Shown: positions 1-7,631 of the stretch, in pieces
Layout of the letters: every line of letters begins with the position of its first letter
Numbering within the stretch: the stretch's first letter is position 1
DNA from: an uncultured Desulfobulbaceae bacterium
GTDB lineage: Bacteria; Desulfobacterota; Desulfobulbia; Desulfobulbales; Desulfobulbaceae
Direction of reading: 5' to 3'
Assembly (NCBI GenBank): GCA_945787305.1
Contig: CALZIH010000055.1
Coordinates: 1-11,849 of the forward strand
Length of the DNA stretch: 11,849 nucleotides
Made by a program: the position numbers and the translations under genes
The notes under the pieces: generated by a model
What the model was told of the DNA's origin: nothing
The model's input: only the letters and a program-made list of their open reading frames with translations
The model's database searches: none

Positions 1-590
1 GGGTCGCGCCAGTTAAAACTACGCATTCCGTATGGACAGGCAGCCATACAGAAGCGGCAACCAATGCAACGGTGATAGTCCATGGCTACAATGCCGTCTT
101 TATTTTTAAAGGTGGCACGGGTAGGACAGGCCTTTACACATGGCGGCTCGTCACAGTGATTACAGAGAACCAGTACATCGTTATCCAATGTAGAGGTGTC
201 CTTATAGTAGTGACTGTGGTTAGTAAATGCGTTTGCGTAACCGGTTGGCCAAATCCATTTAATTTCATCTTTTGCAGTGGGGAAGTTGGGCACATTATGT
301 ACTTGGTGGCACACTTGTACCACTTTCTCAAGTAACTCTGGGTGCTCTTTAAACTTACGCAGGTCAAGTACCATCCCAAATCGGTTACCGGATTTAGCGA
401 CCTCTTCTCCATGTGCGGCTGGTGCGGCCTGTTCGGCTTCACCATGTCCAGCAGGATCTATCGCCTGGGCAGCTCCAGCTTGTACAGGATTTGTTCCGGA
501 TACAAGCCGGTCAACCACTGCAGGCCCCCCAAGTCCTGCCAGTGTTGTGACACCAGCGACCTTGAGGAAATCTCTTCTTTTCTTATCCAT
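1..590 (-). CDS. dsrO: DsrO, periplasmic iron-sulfur subunit of the DsrMKJOP complex (partial, C-terminus off the window)
   Basis: Only the first 196 codons are present; the frame is open to the window edge. The start is the ATG at 588-590, preceded by GGAGG 10 nt upstream. The N-terminus carries a twin-arginine signal (KRRDFLK, residues 4-10) followed by an Ala/Gly-rich hydrophobic stretch, so the protein should be exported folded with its clusters. Residues 40-66 are an Ala/His/Glu-rich linker. Ferredoxin-type cysteine sets are at C143-x2-C146-x4-C151-x3-C155-P and C175-x2-C178-x2-C181-x3-C185-P. C94-H95 followed by HNVP, and the downstream KWIW segment, match my recollection of DsrO proteins, but the cysteines expected just before C94 are not seen. 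In the complex, DsrO is thought to relay electrons between DsrJ hemes and the membrane subunit DsrP, which is probably encoded next. It lies 23 nt downstream of dsrJ, clearly in the same operon. Confidence 0.93.
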   Translation of the reverse strand, partial: MDKKRRDFLKVAGVTTLAGLGGPAVVDRLVSGTNPVQAGAAQAIDPAGHGEAEQAAPAAHGEEVAKSGNRFGMVLDLRKFKEHPELLEKVVQVCHQVHNVPNFPTAKDEIKWIWPTGYANAFTNHSHYYKDTSTLDNDVLVLCNHCDEPPCVKACPTRATFKNKDGIVAMDYHRCIGCRFCMAACPYGMRSFNWRD

Positions 591-613
591 CAGTGTATAT
601 CCTCCTTCGCGGC

Positions 614-997
614 TCACTCAACAGGTTCAACTGGAGTTATATGGCAATCCCAACAGTACGGAGTGACTGATGCATAGACATGGCAGGTGTCACAAAACTT
701 TTTCTTACTGGTGTGACACTGCATACATGTATTCATCAGGCTCATCTGATACTTCTTCTCGCCAATCTTCACATTAAACGATCGGTTCCCATCCCGCAGA
801 ACCTCGTCTCGCCATTCGTTTAACAACTGCATATGTTCCGCACGCATTTCGGCTGCCGGTGCAACACACTCTTTCATGTCTTTCGGCAACTCCGGCTTTG
901 GTACTGCCCCGGCATCGCCGTGATTGTACCAGATGGGAAATGTGATAAACAGGACGAAGATAATGAGTCCCGGAATTATTTTACCACTGTCGTACAT
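614..997 (-). CDS. dsrJ: DsrJ, membrane-anchored triheme cytochrome c of DsrMKJOP
   Basis: A 127-residue protein with an N-terminal hydrophobic anchor (about residues 7-24) that probably stays uncleaved, followed by a periplasmic domain. Three CxxCH heme c sites are visible: C91-H95, C102-H106 and C115-H119, clustered at the C-terminus as in DsrJ. A lone cysteine, C44 in the sequence KECVAP, sits where DsrJ proteins carry the cysteine reported as an unusual distal heme ligand (His/Cys coordination); that assignment is by family knowledge, not proven here. Length is close to that usual for DsrJ. The start is well defined: GGAGG lies 7 nt before the ATG. The gene follows dsrK after 27 nt and precedes dsrO by 23 nt, the canonical M-K-J-O order. 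Its redox chemistry (possible periplasmic sulfur substrate) is still debated for the family. Confidence 0.96.
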   Translation of the reverse strand: MYDSGKIIPGLIIFVLFITFPIWYNHGDAGAVPKPELPKDMKECVAPAAEMRAEHMQLLNEWRDEVLRDGNRSFNVKIGEKKYQMSLMNTCMQCHTSKKKFCDTCHVYASVTPYCWDCHITPVEPVE

Positions 998-1024
998 TGT
1001 TTTTCCTCCAATCCTGCCAGGGAT

Positions 1025-2656
1025 TTAAAATACCATTGTCCGTAGACCTTCGGTAAGCTCCTGCCTCTCCTCACCTTCAATAACCAAGGCATTACCAACC
1101 AACTCGCTGAGTCCGCAAACCTCAACATCGGGATTCCAATAATTCATCAGGGCAGTCAACGTTGCCCGGTCAATGGCGCAGACACATCCCAGGGTATTGA
1201 CCCCGTACTTGTCAGCGACATGCCGAACAGCATTTGCCCGTGGTAATCCACCTCTCATTCTCAGTTCCATAATCTCATCGGTATTGAGTGCCGTTCCAGA
1301 GCCGCAACAGAAGGTCTGTTCACGGATGGTGTTCGACGGCATGTCTACCCAGTCCACGACATGATCCAGGATATATCTTGGTTCATCAAGCAGGCCCATG
1401 CCACGCGAGGTGTTACAGGAATCATGCCACGTTGCCTTTACATGGCTGTTCCTGCTTTTATCCAGCTTGATTTTATTATGTTTTATAAGATCTGCGGTGA
1501 ACTCTGAGATATGAACCATCTTGGTCGAGGCCGCATTATCAAAAACGGTCCCGGTGATTGGTGATTTCGGTACCTCCATGAAATCGGTCGGCCCGTTCAT
1601 GGTATCCATGTACTGGTGGATAACGCGCCACATATGTCCGCACTCTCCGCCAAGTATCCACTTGACTCCCAACCGTTCGGCCTCATGATACATTTTACCA
1701 TTCAATTTCTTCATCATCTGATTAGACGTGAAGAGACCGAAGTTACCACCCTCCGAGGCGTAGGTTGACCAGGTGTAATCAAGGCCGATAGCTTCAAAGA
1801 GTAACAGGTACCCCATAGCGGTAAACAATCCAGGTTCTGCAAAGACATCGGCGGAAGGGGTGATAAACAGAACCTCGGCCCCCTTGCGCATAAAACTTGG
1901 CTCGACATTTATACCGGTTAGGTTGGCAATATCTTCACAGAGGAAATCCACGTTGCCTTTAAAAGCCTGTGGAGTCAACCCCATATGATTACCGGTACGA
2001 TTTGAGTTGGAAACAGGCTCCATTGCCCAATTGATCCCGCACCCGAGCAGATGAAGCAGCTCACGCAGCATCATGGTTACTTCTGCAGTGTCAATGCCGT
2101 AGGGGCAAAATACCGAACAACGTCGACACTCCGTACACTGGTAGGCATACATGAACCATTCTTTTATCACACCGGCAGTCAACTCACGGCCACCGGCCAT
2201 CTTGCCAAGCAGTTTACCGGCCAAGGTGAACTCCTGCCTGTAGATGGAACGTAACAGTTCTGCTCTCAACACCGGCATGTTTTTAGGATCACCGGTCCCG
2301 AGAAAGAAATGGCACTTGTCTGCGCAGGCACCACAGCGGACACAACAATCCATGAAAATTTTCAGCGATCGAAATTTATCCAGTCGATCGGCAATGCCGT
2401 TGATAATAACTTCCTTCCAGTTTTCAGGAAGCTTCCAATCGTCATCTTCCGGGTTCCACTCACGGGCGTTGGGAAAGCTGACGCCTTGCTGACTGTCCAG
2501 GTACTCAAGTTTCTCGACCTTGGTCGTATAGGCATAATTTCCCGGTTTAAATACAGCCGGGACATCCATCCAATCCTTTGTCGGATTGGAGCCGGTCATC
2601 AACGATGGCCCCTCGGCCACGCTCCGCGCTAACTTATCTATCTTTACCACTGCCAT
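1025..2656 (-). CDS. dsrK: DsrK, cytoplasmic HdrD-like iron-sulfur subunit of DsrMKJOP
   Basis: A 543-residue soluble protein related to the catalytic subunit HdrD of heterodisulfide reductase. It has two [4Fe-4S] ferredoxin motifs, C105-x2-C108-x2-C111-x3-C115 and C174-x2-C177-x2-C180-x3-C184-P. The C-terminal half carries cysteine-rich CCG-type elements: C339 (GGECGHMW), C414 (HDSCNTSRG), the C450-C451-G pair and C491/C493. In the family the CCG cysteines hold the special catalytic cluster that handles thiol/disulfide chemistry. The accepted partner is DsrC, whose trisulfide is reduced with electrons from DsrM. No DsrC gene is in this window. There is no signal peptide or membrane segment, as expected for the cytoplasmic face. 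AAGG lies 8 nt upstream of the ATG, and dsrM ends 35 nt before it, so the two genes should be co-transcribed. All key cysteines are intact. Confidence 0.97.
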   Translation of the reverse strand: MAVVKIDKLARSVAEGPSLMTGSNPTKDWMDVPAVFKPGNYAYTTKVEKLEYLDSQQGVSFPNAREWNPEDDDWKLPENWKEVIINGIADRLDKFRSLKIFMDCCVRCGACADKCHFFLGTGDPKNMPVLRAELLRSIYRQEFTLAGKLLGKMAGGRELTAGVIKEWFMYAYQCTECRRCSVFCPYGIDTAEVTMMLRELLHLLGCGINWAMEPVSNSNRTGNHMGLTPQAFKGNVDFLCEDIANLTGINVEPSFMRKGAEVLFITPSADVFAEPGLFTAMGYLLLFEAIGLDYTWSTYASEGGNFGLFTSNQMMKKLNGKMYHEAERLGVKWILGGECGHMWRVIHQYMDTMNGPTDFMEVPKSPITGTVFDNAASTKMVHISEFTADLIKHNKIKLDKSRNSHVKATWHDSCNTSRGMGLLDEPRYILDHVVDWVDMPSNTIREQTFCCGSGTALNTDEIMELRMRGGLPRANAVRHVADKYGVNTLGCVCAIDRATLTALMNYWNPDVEVCGLSELVGNALVIEGEERQELTEGLRTMVF

Positions 2657-2691
2657 TGCTCTATCCTTATCCTCTTGATGGTTTGCAATCG

Positions 2692-3711
2692 TTAGTCATC
2701 TGCCTTTGCAGGCAGCGGCTTTTCCACCGGAATTCCCTGCTCGACCATATCCTCACGGAATTCATCCTCATAGGCGGCATAGGAATGCGGCTTAATATCA
2801 GGGTTCCATGGATTGATGTGGCGGACCATACGGCTATTATTGGCCAGATTTCTGGTCGGACTGAGAAAGACCCCGCCCAGGTGCATCAGCTTTGAAAACG
2901 GGAAGTAGGCAAGCAGTACACAGACGAGAAAAAGATGGATGTAAAAAATTGATCCGATGTCGGCAGTAATGGCAGGCTGGAAAGTAACCAACCCTACGGC
3001 CAATCTTTTTATGGCGACTATGTCGATATCCGTGCGCAGGAAAAAACGCATCAGAATACCCGTCAAGGCGATGGCAAAAATGAGAAACAGGGGAAAGTAG
3101 TCATTGGCCAGGGAGATATAGCGCACCTGGCGATTTACCAGCCGACGGCCAAAGAGAAGCAGAAGCCCAAGAATTAACGTCACATCTGTGAGATACATGG
3201 AAGGGGCACCAACCTGGAGAATCCCGTCCATATACTCAAGAGAGGAGACCAGAAACGGCACCGGCTCAAGAAACATCCGCATATGTCGCAGCACGATGAC
3301 AAGAAAACTGTAATGAAACAGAATGCCGAACAGCCAGAGCCACTTGCTTGACTCATAGGTCACCTTAGGGCCATCATATACTGTTGTCTTTGTATTTCGC
3401 CACAGCGAACGGAAAAGAACTACCTCAAGAAACATCCTCGCAACGACTTGCGAGGTGTTTACCGGAGACTCCAGCTTATCCTGCTTTATCCATGGCAATG
3501 AATACTGCTGGCCACTGGTCGTTGGAATCCTAAAGGGTACCGGCGACTTTGCCCACTGTATAACCCTGTAACAAAATCCCCAGAGAAACAGGACTATGGC
3601 CACATATGGGATCGCAACACCAAAAAGGTATTGCATCCCTGGTATGCTTGACCCTATCCACGCAATCAACACCAAGGCAACGACTGCCGCCAACGGGAAG
3701 GTGTACTTCAT
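2692..3711 (-). CDS. dsrM: DsrM, NarI-like diheme cytochrome b membrane subunit of DsrMKJOP
   Basis: A 339-residue integral membrane protein with about six hydrophobic segments (roughly residues 5-22, 30-50, 125-143, 170-188, 203-222 and 254-272). Four histidines, H133/H143 and H259/H277, are spaced 10 and 18 residues apart, the same spacings as the heme b ligands of the NarI subunit of nitrate reductase. They are therefore likely to ligate two hemes b. The family role is to oxidise menaquinol in the membrane and pass electrons to DsrK on the cytoplasmic side. The hydrophilic C-terminus (from about residue 300) ends in charged residues. The start ATG has GGGAG about 8 nt upstream. It is the first gene of the dsrMKJO(P) cluster, preceded by a 125-bp spacer containing two perfect dyads and then by the RsbRD-N-type gene. 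Confidence 0.96.
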   Translation of the reverse strand: MKYTFPLAAVVALVLIAWIGSSIPGMQYLFGVAIPYVAIVLFLWGFCYRVIQWAKSPVPFRIPTTSGQQYSLPWIKQDKLESPVNTSQVVARMFLEVVLFRSLWRNTKTTVYDGPKVTYESSKWLWLFGILFHYSFLVIVLRHMRMFLEPVPFLVSSLEYMDGILQVGAPSMYLTDVTLILGLLLLFGRRLVNRQVRYISLANDYFPLFLIFAIALTGILMRFFLRTDIDIVAIKRLAVGLVTFQPAITADIGSIFYIHLFLVCVLLAYFPFSKLMHLGGVFLSPTRNLANNSRMVRHINPWNPDIKPHSYAAYEDEFREDMVEQGIPVEKPLPAKADD

Positions 3712-3740
3712 CGATCACTCCCTCGCTTCAAGTTAAACGA

Positions 3741-3773
3741 TAACTAGTTAAGAAATTGCGGTAAAATTTACCG
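3741..3773. promoter_or_regulatory. Two dyads in the spacer upstream of dsrM (candidate operator/promoter region)
   Basis: Two perfect inverted repeats lie in the 125-bp spacer before dsrM: TAACTAGTTA at 3741-3750 and CGGTAAA-A-TTTACCG at 3759-3773. Neither is followed by a T-run, so they do not look like terminators. On the minus strand a loose sigma70-like pair can be drawn across them: TTTACC (within the larger dyad), 17 nt, then TATCGT. If so, the larger dyad would overlap the -35 element. The regulator is unknown; the sequences do not match the Rex, FNR or HcpR consensus as I know them. Inference only. Confidence 0.35.
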
Positions 3774-3836
3774 GATCCTGAACACAGCCCACAGCAAATT
3801 TTGATGCACTGTCTTGCCAACAGACCACTTTACGCG

Positions 3837-4373
3837 TTAATGAAGCTTGGCAATATCCTCTTGATCCTGCCGCAGCAAAGCCGAAGGACAGCCTGAATCC
3901 GTCAAAATAGAACGGCCACTCTTCAACTCATTAATCCGGTTTTTATACAACTGCTCCCGGCACGTCACGTAAATATCAAAAGCTGCTAGAGCAGCTCGGT
4001 CAACATCACAGTCAAAGGAATCGAGCTCGGCCAGTAGTGGGCGCGCTTTATCATCCGCAGAAAGAACCTGTTTTACGACCCATTTGAGCTCTAAAATAGG
4101 CGCAACCGCTTGCGCTGGAGTAAATTCTTGCACCGCACGGATACGGATGACCTGGTCAAGCGGTTGAGTCATCTCTTCCTGACCAGCTTTCGCCAGCAAC
4201 AGATCATAGAGCCTGCTTAAGCCTTCCCGAATATTTGCCCCTACTGGATTTGCAAATTGATCCTTGGATCTTTTAAAAAAACCTGATGAAGTATAGCTAT
4301 CGAGCGTCCTTTCAACCCACGTATCCAGGATCTCTTTTTTCTTCTTCTGCAACGCTTCAATCAGATTCATCAT
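3837..4373 (-). CDS. RsbRD-N-terminal-domain protein preceding dsrM (putative sensor/regulatory protein)
   Basis: A 178-residue soluble protein. The N-terminal part fits the RsbT co-antagonist RsbRD N-terminal domain pattern: LIEALQKKKKEILDTWVE at the start, then DQFANPVG near residues 38-45 and a helical segment with LSRLYDLLL. No STAS domain follows, so it is a stand-alone sensor-type domain rather than a full RsbR-like stressosome protein. It sits directly upstream of dsrM on the same strand (125-bp spacer). I recall similar proteins beside dsrMKJOP in other sulfate reducers, which suggests a link to the complex or its expression, but no function is established. The start is either of two adjacent ATGs (codons 1 and 2). 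No clear Shine-Dalgarno sequence precedes them, which is unusual compared with its neighbours. Family assignment is by eye. Confidence 0.8.
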   Translation of the reverse strand: MMNLIEALQKKKKEILDTWVERTLDSYTSSGFFKRSKDQFANPVGANIREGLSRLYDLLLAKAGQEEMTQPLDQVIRIRAVQEFTPAQAVAPILELKWVVKQVLSADDKARPLLAELDSFDCDVDRAALAAFDIYVTCREQLYKNRINELKSGRSILTDSGCPSALLRQDQEDIAKLH

Positions 4374-4401
4374 AGTTTACATTGTGGCATGTTTTGAAAT
4401 T

Positions 4402-4421
4402 AAAAATGAATGAACATTCAT
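4402..4421 (-). terminator. AT-rich dyad with T-run after prc: weak terminator or operator
   Basis: ATGAATG-AA-CATTCAT at 4406-4421 is a perfect 16-bp inverted repeat with a 2-nt centre. Read on the minus strand it is followed at once by a T-run (TTTTT at 4402-4406, overlapping the last base of the dyad), the geometry of an intrinsic terminator for prc, though the stem is AT-rich and short. The same dyad resembles TetR-type operators and lies about 32 nt upstream of the RsbRD-N gene, so it could instead control that gene. The sequence alone does not decide between these. Confidence 0.4.
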
Positions 4422-4467
4422 GCAGAACAGCTCTATCATGATTGGAATTTGATTTCAAGAGAAAATT

Positions 4468-6585
4468 TCATTTTACATTACTAATTATTTTGCCGGCCCC
4501 GATGACCTCGTCCATTAAAAATAGCGCTATCCCGACAAACGGATCTTCGGCAAGCTCCTCCTTGAGACTCTTTTTATCCTTCTCCTTTACCTCTCCCTCT
4601 GCAGCTTCATCTTCAATGAGCCCGGCCGCTATTGCCTCTTCTCTAGCCTTATTCGCCTCTTCACGCTCCTTCCTCATTCCCTCAAGATATACGGCTACCC
4701 GTGTCTGTTCTCGCCGTTTTTCCGCCTTGGCCGCCTCTTGCTTGACCTTTTGGAATTTTTCATTCTTTTCTACCCATGCGACACTTTGACTCCGGGACCG
4801 GGGTACATCAAATCCACCTTTCAGCCATGCGGAATGCTGCACATTGTCAACGGTATCCCATGGCAGTGAATTCTCCATATATTTTTCACCCGTCTTCAGG
4901 TAATCAAGCATGCTCGGGACAACAATATCAGGTTCTACGCCTTTATACTGGGTTGATCCACCATTAATCCTATAGAACTTCTGGATCGTGACCTTGAGCG
5001 CTCCCAAATCATCATATTTTTTGAGATGAAGCAAAGGCAGGTTGCGATTTAAATCGACCAATGCCTGAACGGTCCCTTTACCATGAGTGTGTTCTCCTCC
5101 GATTACAAGAGCCCTCCCATAATCCTGGAGAGCAGCAGCAAGGATCTCTGATGCCGAAGCAGAAAATTGATTCACCAGTACGATGAGAGGACCATCATAG
5201 GCTGTCAGTTGGTCTTCGTCCTCCAGGACCCTGATCATTCCCTGGGAATTCTTCACTTGCACCACCGGCCCGCCCGGTAGAAACAAACCGGAAATGTCTA
5301 CCGCGTCTGTTAGTGCTCCGCCACCGTTATTTCGAAGATCAAGAATAAGGCCACTTATACCTTTTTCTGTGAGGCTAAACAGCTCACTACGAGTATCATC
5401 GGTTACATTTCTTCCCTTACCGGCATCCCTGGAAGCATTAAAATCTCTATAGAAGCTTGGAACTTTAATATAGCCCACCTTTGTGCCCTGAGCATCTTGC
5501 AACAAAGTCGACTTAACATAGGTTTCCTCTATCTGGACCACATCCCGAACAATAGGAATAACCTGCTTTGCCCCATCGGGTTTCTGCACGGTCAAGATCA
5601 CCTCCGTCCCTTTAGGGCCGCGAATATAGCTTACCGCTTCCCGAATTCGCATTTCACTGATTTCAATTGCCTCTCCATCCTTTTCAGCAACGGCGACAAT
5701 GGTGTCTTCCGCCTGCAGTTGTCCCTGCCTCTCGGCTGCACTACCGGGAATTATCCGTACCACTTTTATCTGGCCATCATCTTCGCGCAACAATGCACCA
5801 ATTCCTTCCAATGAACCCGACATGTGAATATCAAAGTCTTCTTTTGAGGTGGGTGGCATATAATTGGTGTGCGGGTCAAAGGCCTTGGCCACTGCATCGA
5901 AATATCGATTATAATGATCCTGCCGGCTCTCTTTTAACAACCGTCTCAGGTAGCTGGTATTACGCTTTTGAACCGTTTCCATCGCTGCCTGCCATGCTTT
6001 GGATTCGGCTACTTTGGTACCTTGTTTTTCTTGCTCCTGCTCGTTCTTCTTTTCCTCAATGGCGTCCAGATATTCATCTAGGACCTGCATCTTCAACACA
6101 CGACGCCACCGGTCCTCCAACTCCTTTATGTTGGCAGCCCAGACAATCTTCTTTGGATCCGACTCAAGATAATCTTCCCGGTTCGGGTCAAAACCTTTTT
6201 CCATAATCGGAACAAGCATGGCCTGAAGTTCACGAATCCGTTCATTCAATATCTGCATCCCGGCATCCGGCAAAACCATCCGCCCCCTTCTCAATTCGTC
6301 ATCAATATGTTCGCCGAAGGCACCCAGCTCATCAACGTCCGACTGCAGTAAGATTCGTTTTCTCGGGTCAAGTTGACGTAGATATAAATCAAAAGCCTGC
6401 TTGGACAGGTCGTCATCAAAAGGCATATGACTGTAATGCTGAGCAGGTAATTGATGGCTTAACATATAAGCAATAAGGCGGTTCCTCGCCGGATCAAACT
6501 CCACGGGCTTGATATTTGCCCATGACGTTCCGGCCATCAGCACAAAAATAAACAGCCAGCTATTCACAAAACGCATTGCGCGCAT
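4468..6585 (-). CDS. prc: Tail-specific (carboxy-terminal processing) protease Prc, S41 family
   Basis: A 705-residue periplasmic serine protease. It has an N-terminal signal peptide (hydrophobic stretch about residues 9-22, probable cleavage near SWA-N at 23-24) and an N-terminal helical region typical of Prc/Tsp. A PDZ domain spans about residues 254-340, then comes the S41 protease core. The catalytic serine lies in the SASAS motif at 475-479, and the catalytic lysine is K503 in HGKGTVQ, as in the Ser/Lys dyad of this family. The charged, coiled-coil-like C-terminus (about residues 605-675) matches the extra C-terminal domain of long Prc-type enzymes, and the length is close to the E. coli enzyme. 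It degrades or trims proteins with nonpolar C-termini in the periplasm. GGAG lies 7 nt before the chosen ATG. The 119-bp spacer to yedF shows no clear terminator. Confidence 0.95.
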   Translation of the reverse strand: MRAMRFVNSWLFIFVLMAGTSWANIKPVEFDPARNRLIAYMLSHQLPAQHYSHMPFDDDLSKQAFDLYLRQLDPRKRILLQSDVDELGAFGEHIDDELRRGRMVLPDAGMQILNERIRELQAMLVPIMEKGFDPNREDYLESDPKKIVWAANIKELEDRWRRVLKMQVLDEYLDAIEEKKNEQEQEKQGTKVAESKAWQAAMETVQKRNTSYLRRLLKESRQDHYNRYFDAVAKAFDPHTNYMPPTSKEDFDIHMSGSLEGIGALLREDDGQIKVVRIIPGSAAERQGQLQAEDTIVAVAEKDGEAIEISEMRIREAVSYIRGPKGTEVILTVQKPDGAKQVIPIVRDVVQIEETYVKSTLLQDAQGTKVGYIKVPSFYRDFNASRDAGKGRNVTDDTRSELFSLTEKGISGLILDLRNNGGGALTDAVDISGLFLPGGPVVQVKNSQGMIRVLEDEDQLTAYDGPLIVLVNQFSASASEILAAALQDYGRALVIGGEHTHGKGTVQALVDLNRNLPLLHLKKYDDLGALKVTIQKFYRINGGSTQYKGVEPDIVVPSMLDYLKTGEKYMENSLPWDTVDNVQHSAWLKGGFDVPRSRSQSVAWVEKNEKFQKVKQEAAKAEKRREQTRVAVYLEGMRKEREEANKAREEAIAAGLIEDEAAEGEVKEKDKKSLKEELAEDPFVGIALFLMDEVIGAGKIISNVK

Positions 6586-6704
6586 ACTTTACTCCAATAT
6601 TTATACTTTCGATTTAAAGGATGTCGGGGAATACAGTAATAGATCAGCGTACGGAACGCGGTATTTGGCAAGATCACTATACAGACATCTCAAAAGGACA
6701 TGCA

Positions 6705-7319
6705 TTAAAATGGACTCACCACCCTGTCTGCCTCGCTCATACTGGTCATAATTTCGTACATATTAGAAATACTTCCAACCTGCAGGGCTGATTTTAACTT
6801 AAAATAATCCAGACAAGTACCGCAGGCCAGGAGGTCTACACCACGCTGCTGTAATTTCTGTAAGGCATCAAGAGCGCCGGACCCCTCCGTAAGCAACTTC
6901 ACCCCTGCATTATAAAATAGGATCTTCCTTGGTAGCGGTTCTATCTTCTCCAAGGTCTGGATGTAGGTTTGCAATAATGCCCAGCCCAGCTCATCACTAC
7001 CACGCCCCATGGAATCAGATGCTATCACATACACTAATCCTCCTCCAGCAGGAACTGCACAATCATACTCGCTTGGATCAAAGTGTTGAGTATCCGACGC
7101 CTTTGCTGCATCCAGTGTCAACAAATAACATCCACTGGCAAGGTTTTGAATTGTTACATCACAGTTGCGACTCTGTGCAAAACGGGCAATATTTTCCCTA
7201 GATGCCTTATTATCAACAATGACCTTAATGTTGCCTGCACCCCGCTCCAAAGCCTCTTTGGTTTGTATAACCGGTTGCGGACAGGGAAGGCCTTTACAGT
7301 CAAGTTCAACAGTATCCAT
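6705..7319 (-). CDS. yedF: YedF-like sulfurtransferase/selenium-metabolism protein (TusA domain + DsrE-like domain)
   Basis: A 204-residue two-domain protein. Residues 1-75 are a TusA/SirA-like domain with the signature CPxP at C13-P14-Q15-P16, where the conserved cysteine carries persulfide sulfur (or perhaps selenium). The C-terminal half (about 90-200) is a DsrE/DsrF-like fold starting VYVIASDSMGRGSDELG, with a cysteine pair C166-G-T-C169 near the end. This architecture is that of the YedF family, annotated as a sulfurtransferase-like protein of selenium metabolism because it often travels with selenium genes. No selD, selA or in-frame UGA selenoprotein is visible here, so the selenium role is unsupported locally. 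A role as a sulfur-relay carrier near the dsr genes is equally possible. GGAG lies 4 nt before the ATG. It is upstream of prc on the same strand, after a palindromic element that separates it from the MBL gene. Confidence 0.88.
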   Translation of the reverse strand: MDTVELDCKGLPCPQPVIQTKEALERGAGNIKVIVDNKASRENIARFAQSRNCDVTIQNLASGCYLLTLDAAKASDTQHFDPSEYDCAVPAGGGLVYVIASDSMGRGSDELGWALLQTYIQTLEKIEPLPRKILFYNAGVKLLTEGSGALDALQKLQQRGVDLLACGTCLDYFKLKSALQVGSISNMYEIMTSMSEADRVVSPF

Positions 7320-7423
7320 ATGACTCCAGCATCCTTGCTTTAGAAAATATATACAGCCGCTTCTGTTTCTAACAATTAACTGCTATATATTGAAATCGAA
7401 CAGCTATTTTTCCTGCACCATGA

Positions 7424-7588
7424 AAGGCACGTTAAGGGTGCCTTGAAAAAGTAGGATTTTCGTTCGAGGTCAAGGCATGCGAACAATTTTACCACAGGCA
7501 TATATTTGATATTACGAGGATAAAACTATTAGCATAACGCCGAGATCGAGAGAAAATACAATTATTCAAGGTAGCCTTAAGGTGACTT
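7424..7588. repeat. 165-bp imperfect palindromic element (candidate REP/MITE-like repeat)
   Basis: Almost the whole 312-bp gap between the MBL and yedF genes is occupied by one long imperfect inverted repeat centred near 7506. The outer arms agree closely: AAGGCAC at 7424-7430 with AAGTCAC read back from 7588, then TTAAGG (7432-7437), CCTTGAA (7441-7447) and ATTTTC (7456-7461), each matched exactly on the other arm. Inner segments (around TTCGAGGTCAAGGC and, opposite, GCCGAGATCGAG) are also mutually complementary with mismatches. The transcript could fold into one long hairpin. I have an impression that the motif recurs in genomes of this group, but cannot test it. There is no coding potential across it. 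Confidence 0.7.
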
Positions 7589-7631
7589 GCGACCACCCGA
7601 CACAACGTCATGATAATGGACCAACTCACAT

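Noticed and set aside
134..445. 103-codon minus-strand frame overlapping dsrO
   Set aside because: It is a different frame inside dsrO, whose own frame carries the Tat signal and ferredoxin motifs.
5667..6206. 179-codon open frame on the plus strand
   Set aside because: It lies opposite the well-supported prc gene and its translation has no family features; it is a shadow frame.
6586..6635. Sigma70-like pair (CCGACA, 16 nt, TATAAA) before prc
   Set aside because: The -10 would lie only 14 nt from the start codon, placing the transcription start almost on the ribosome binding site.
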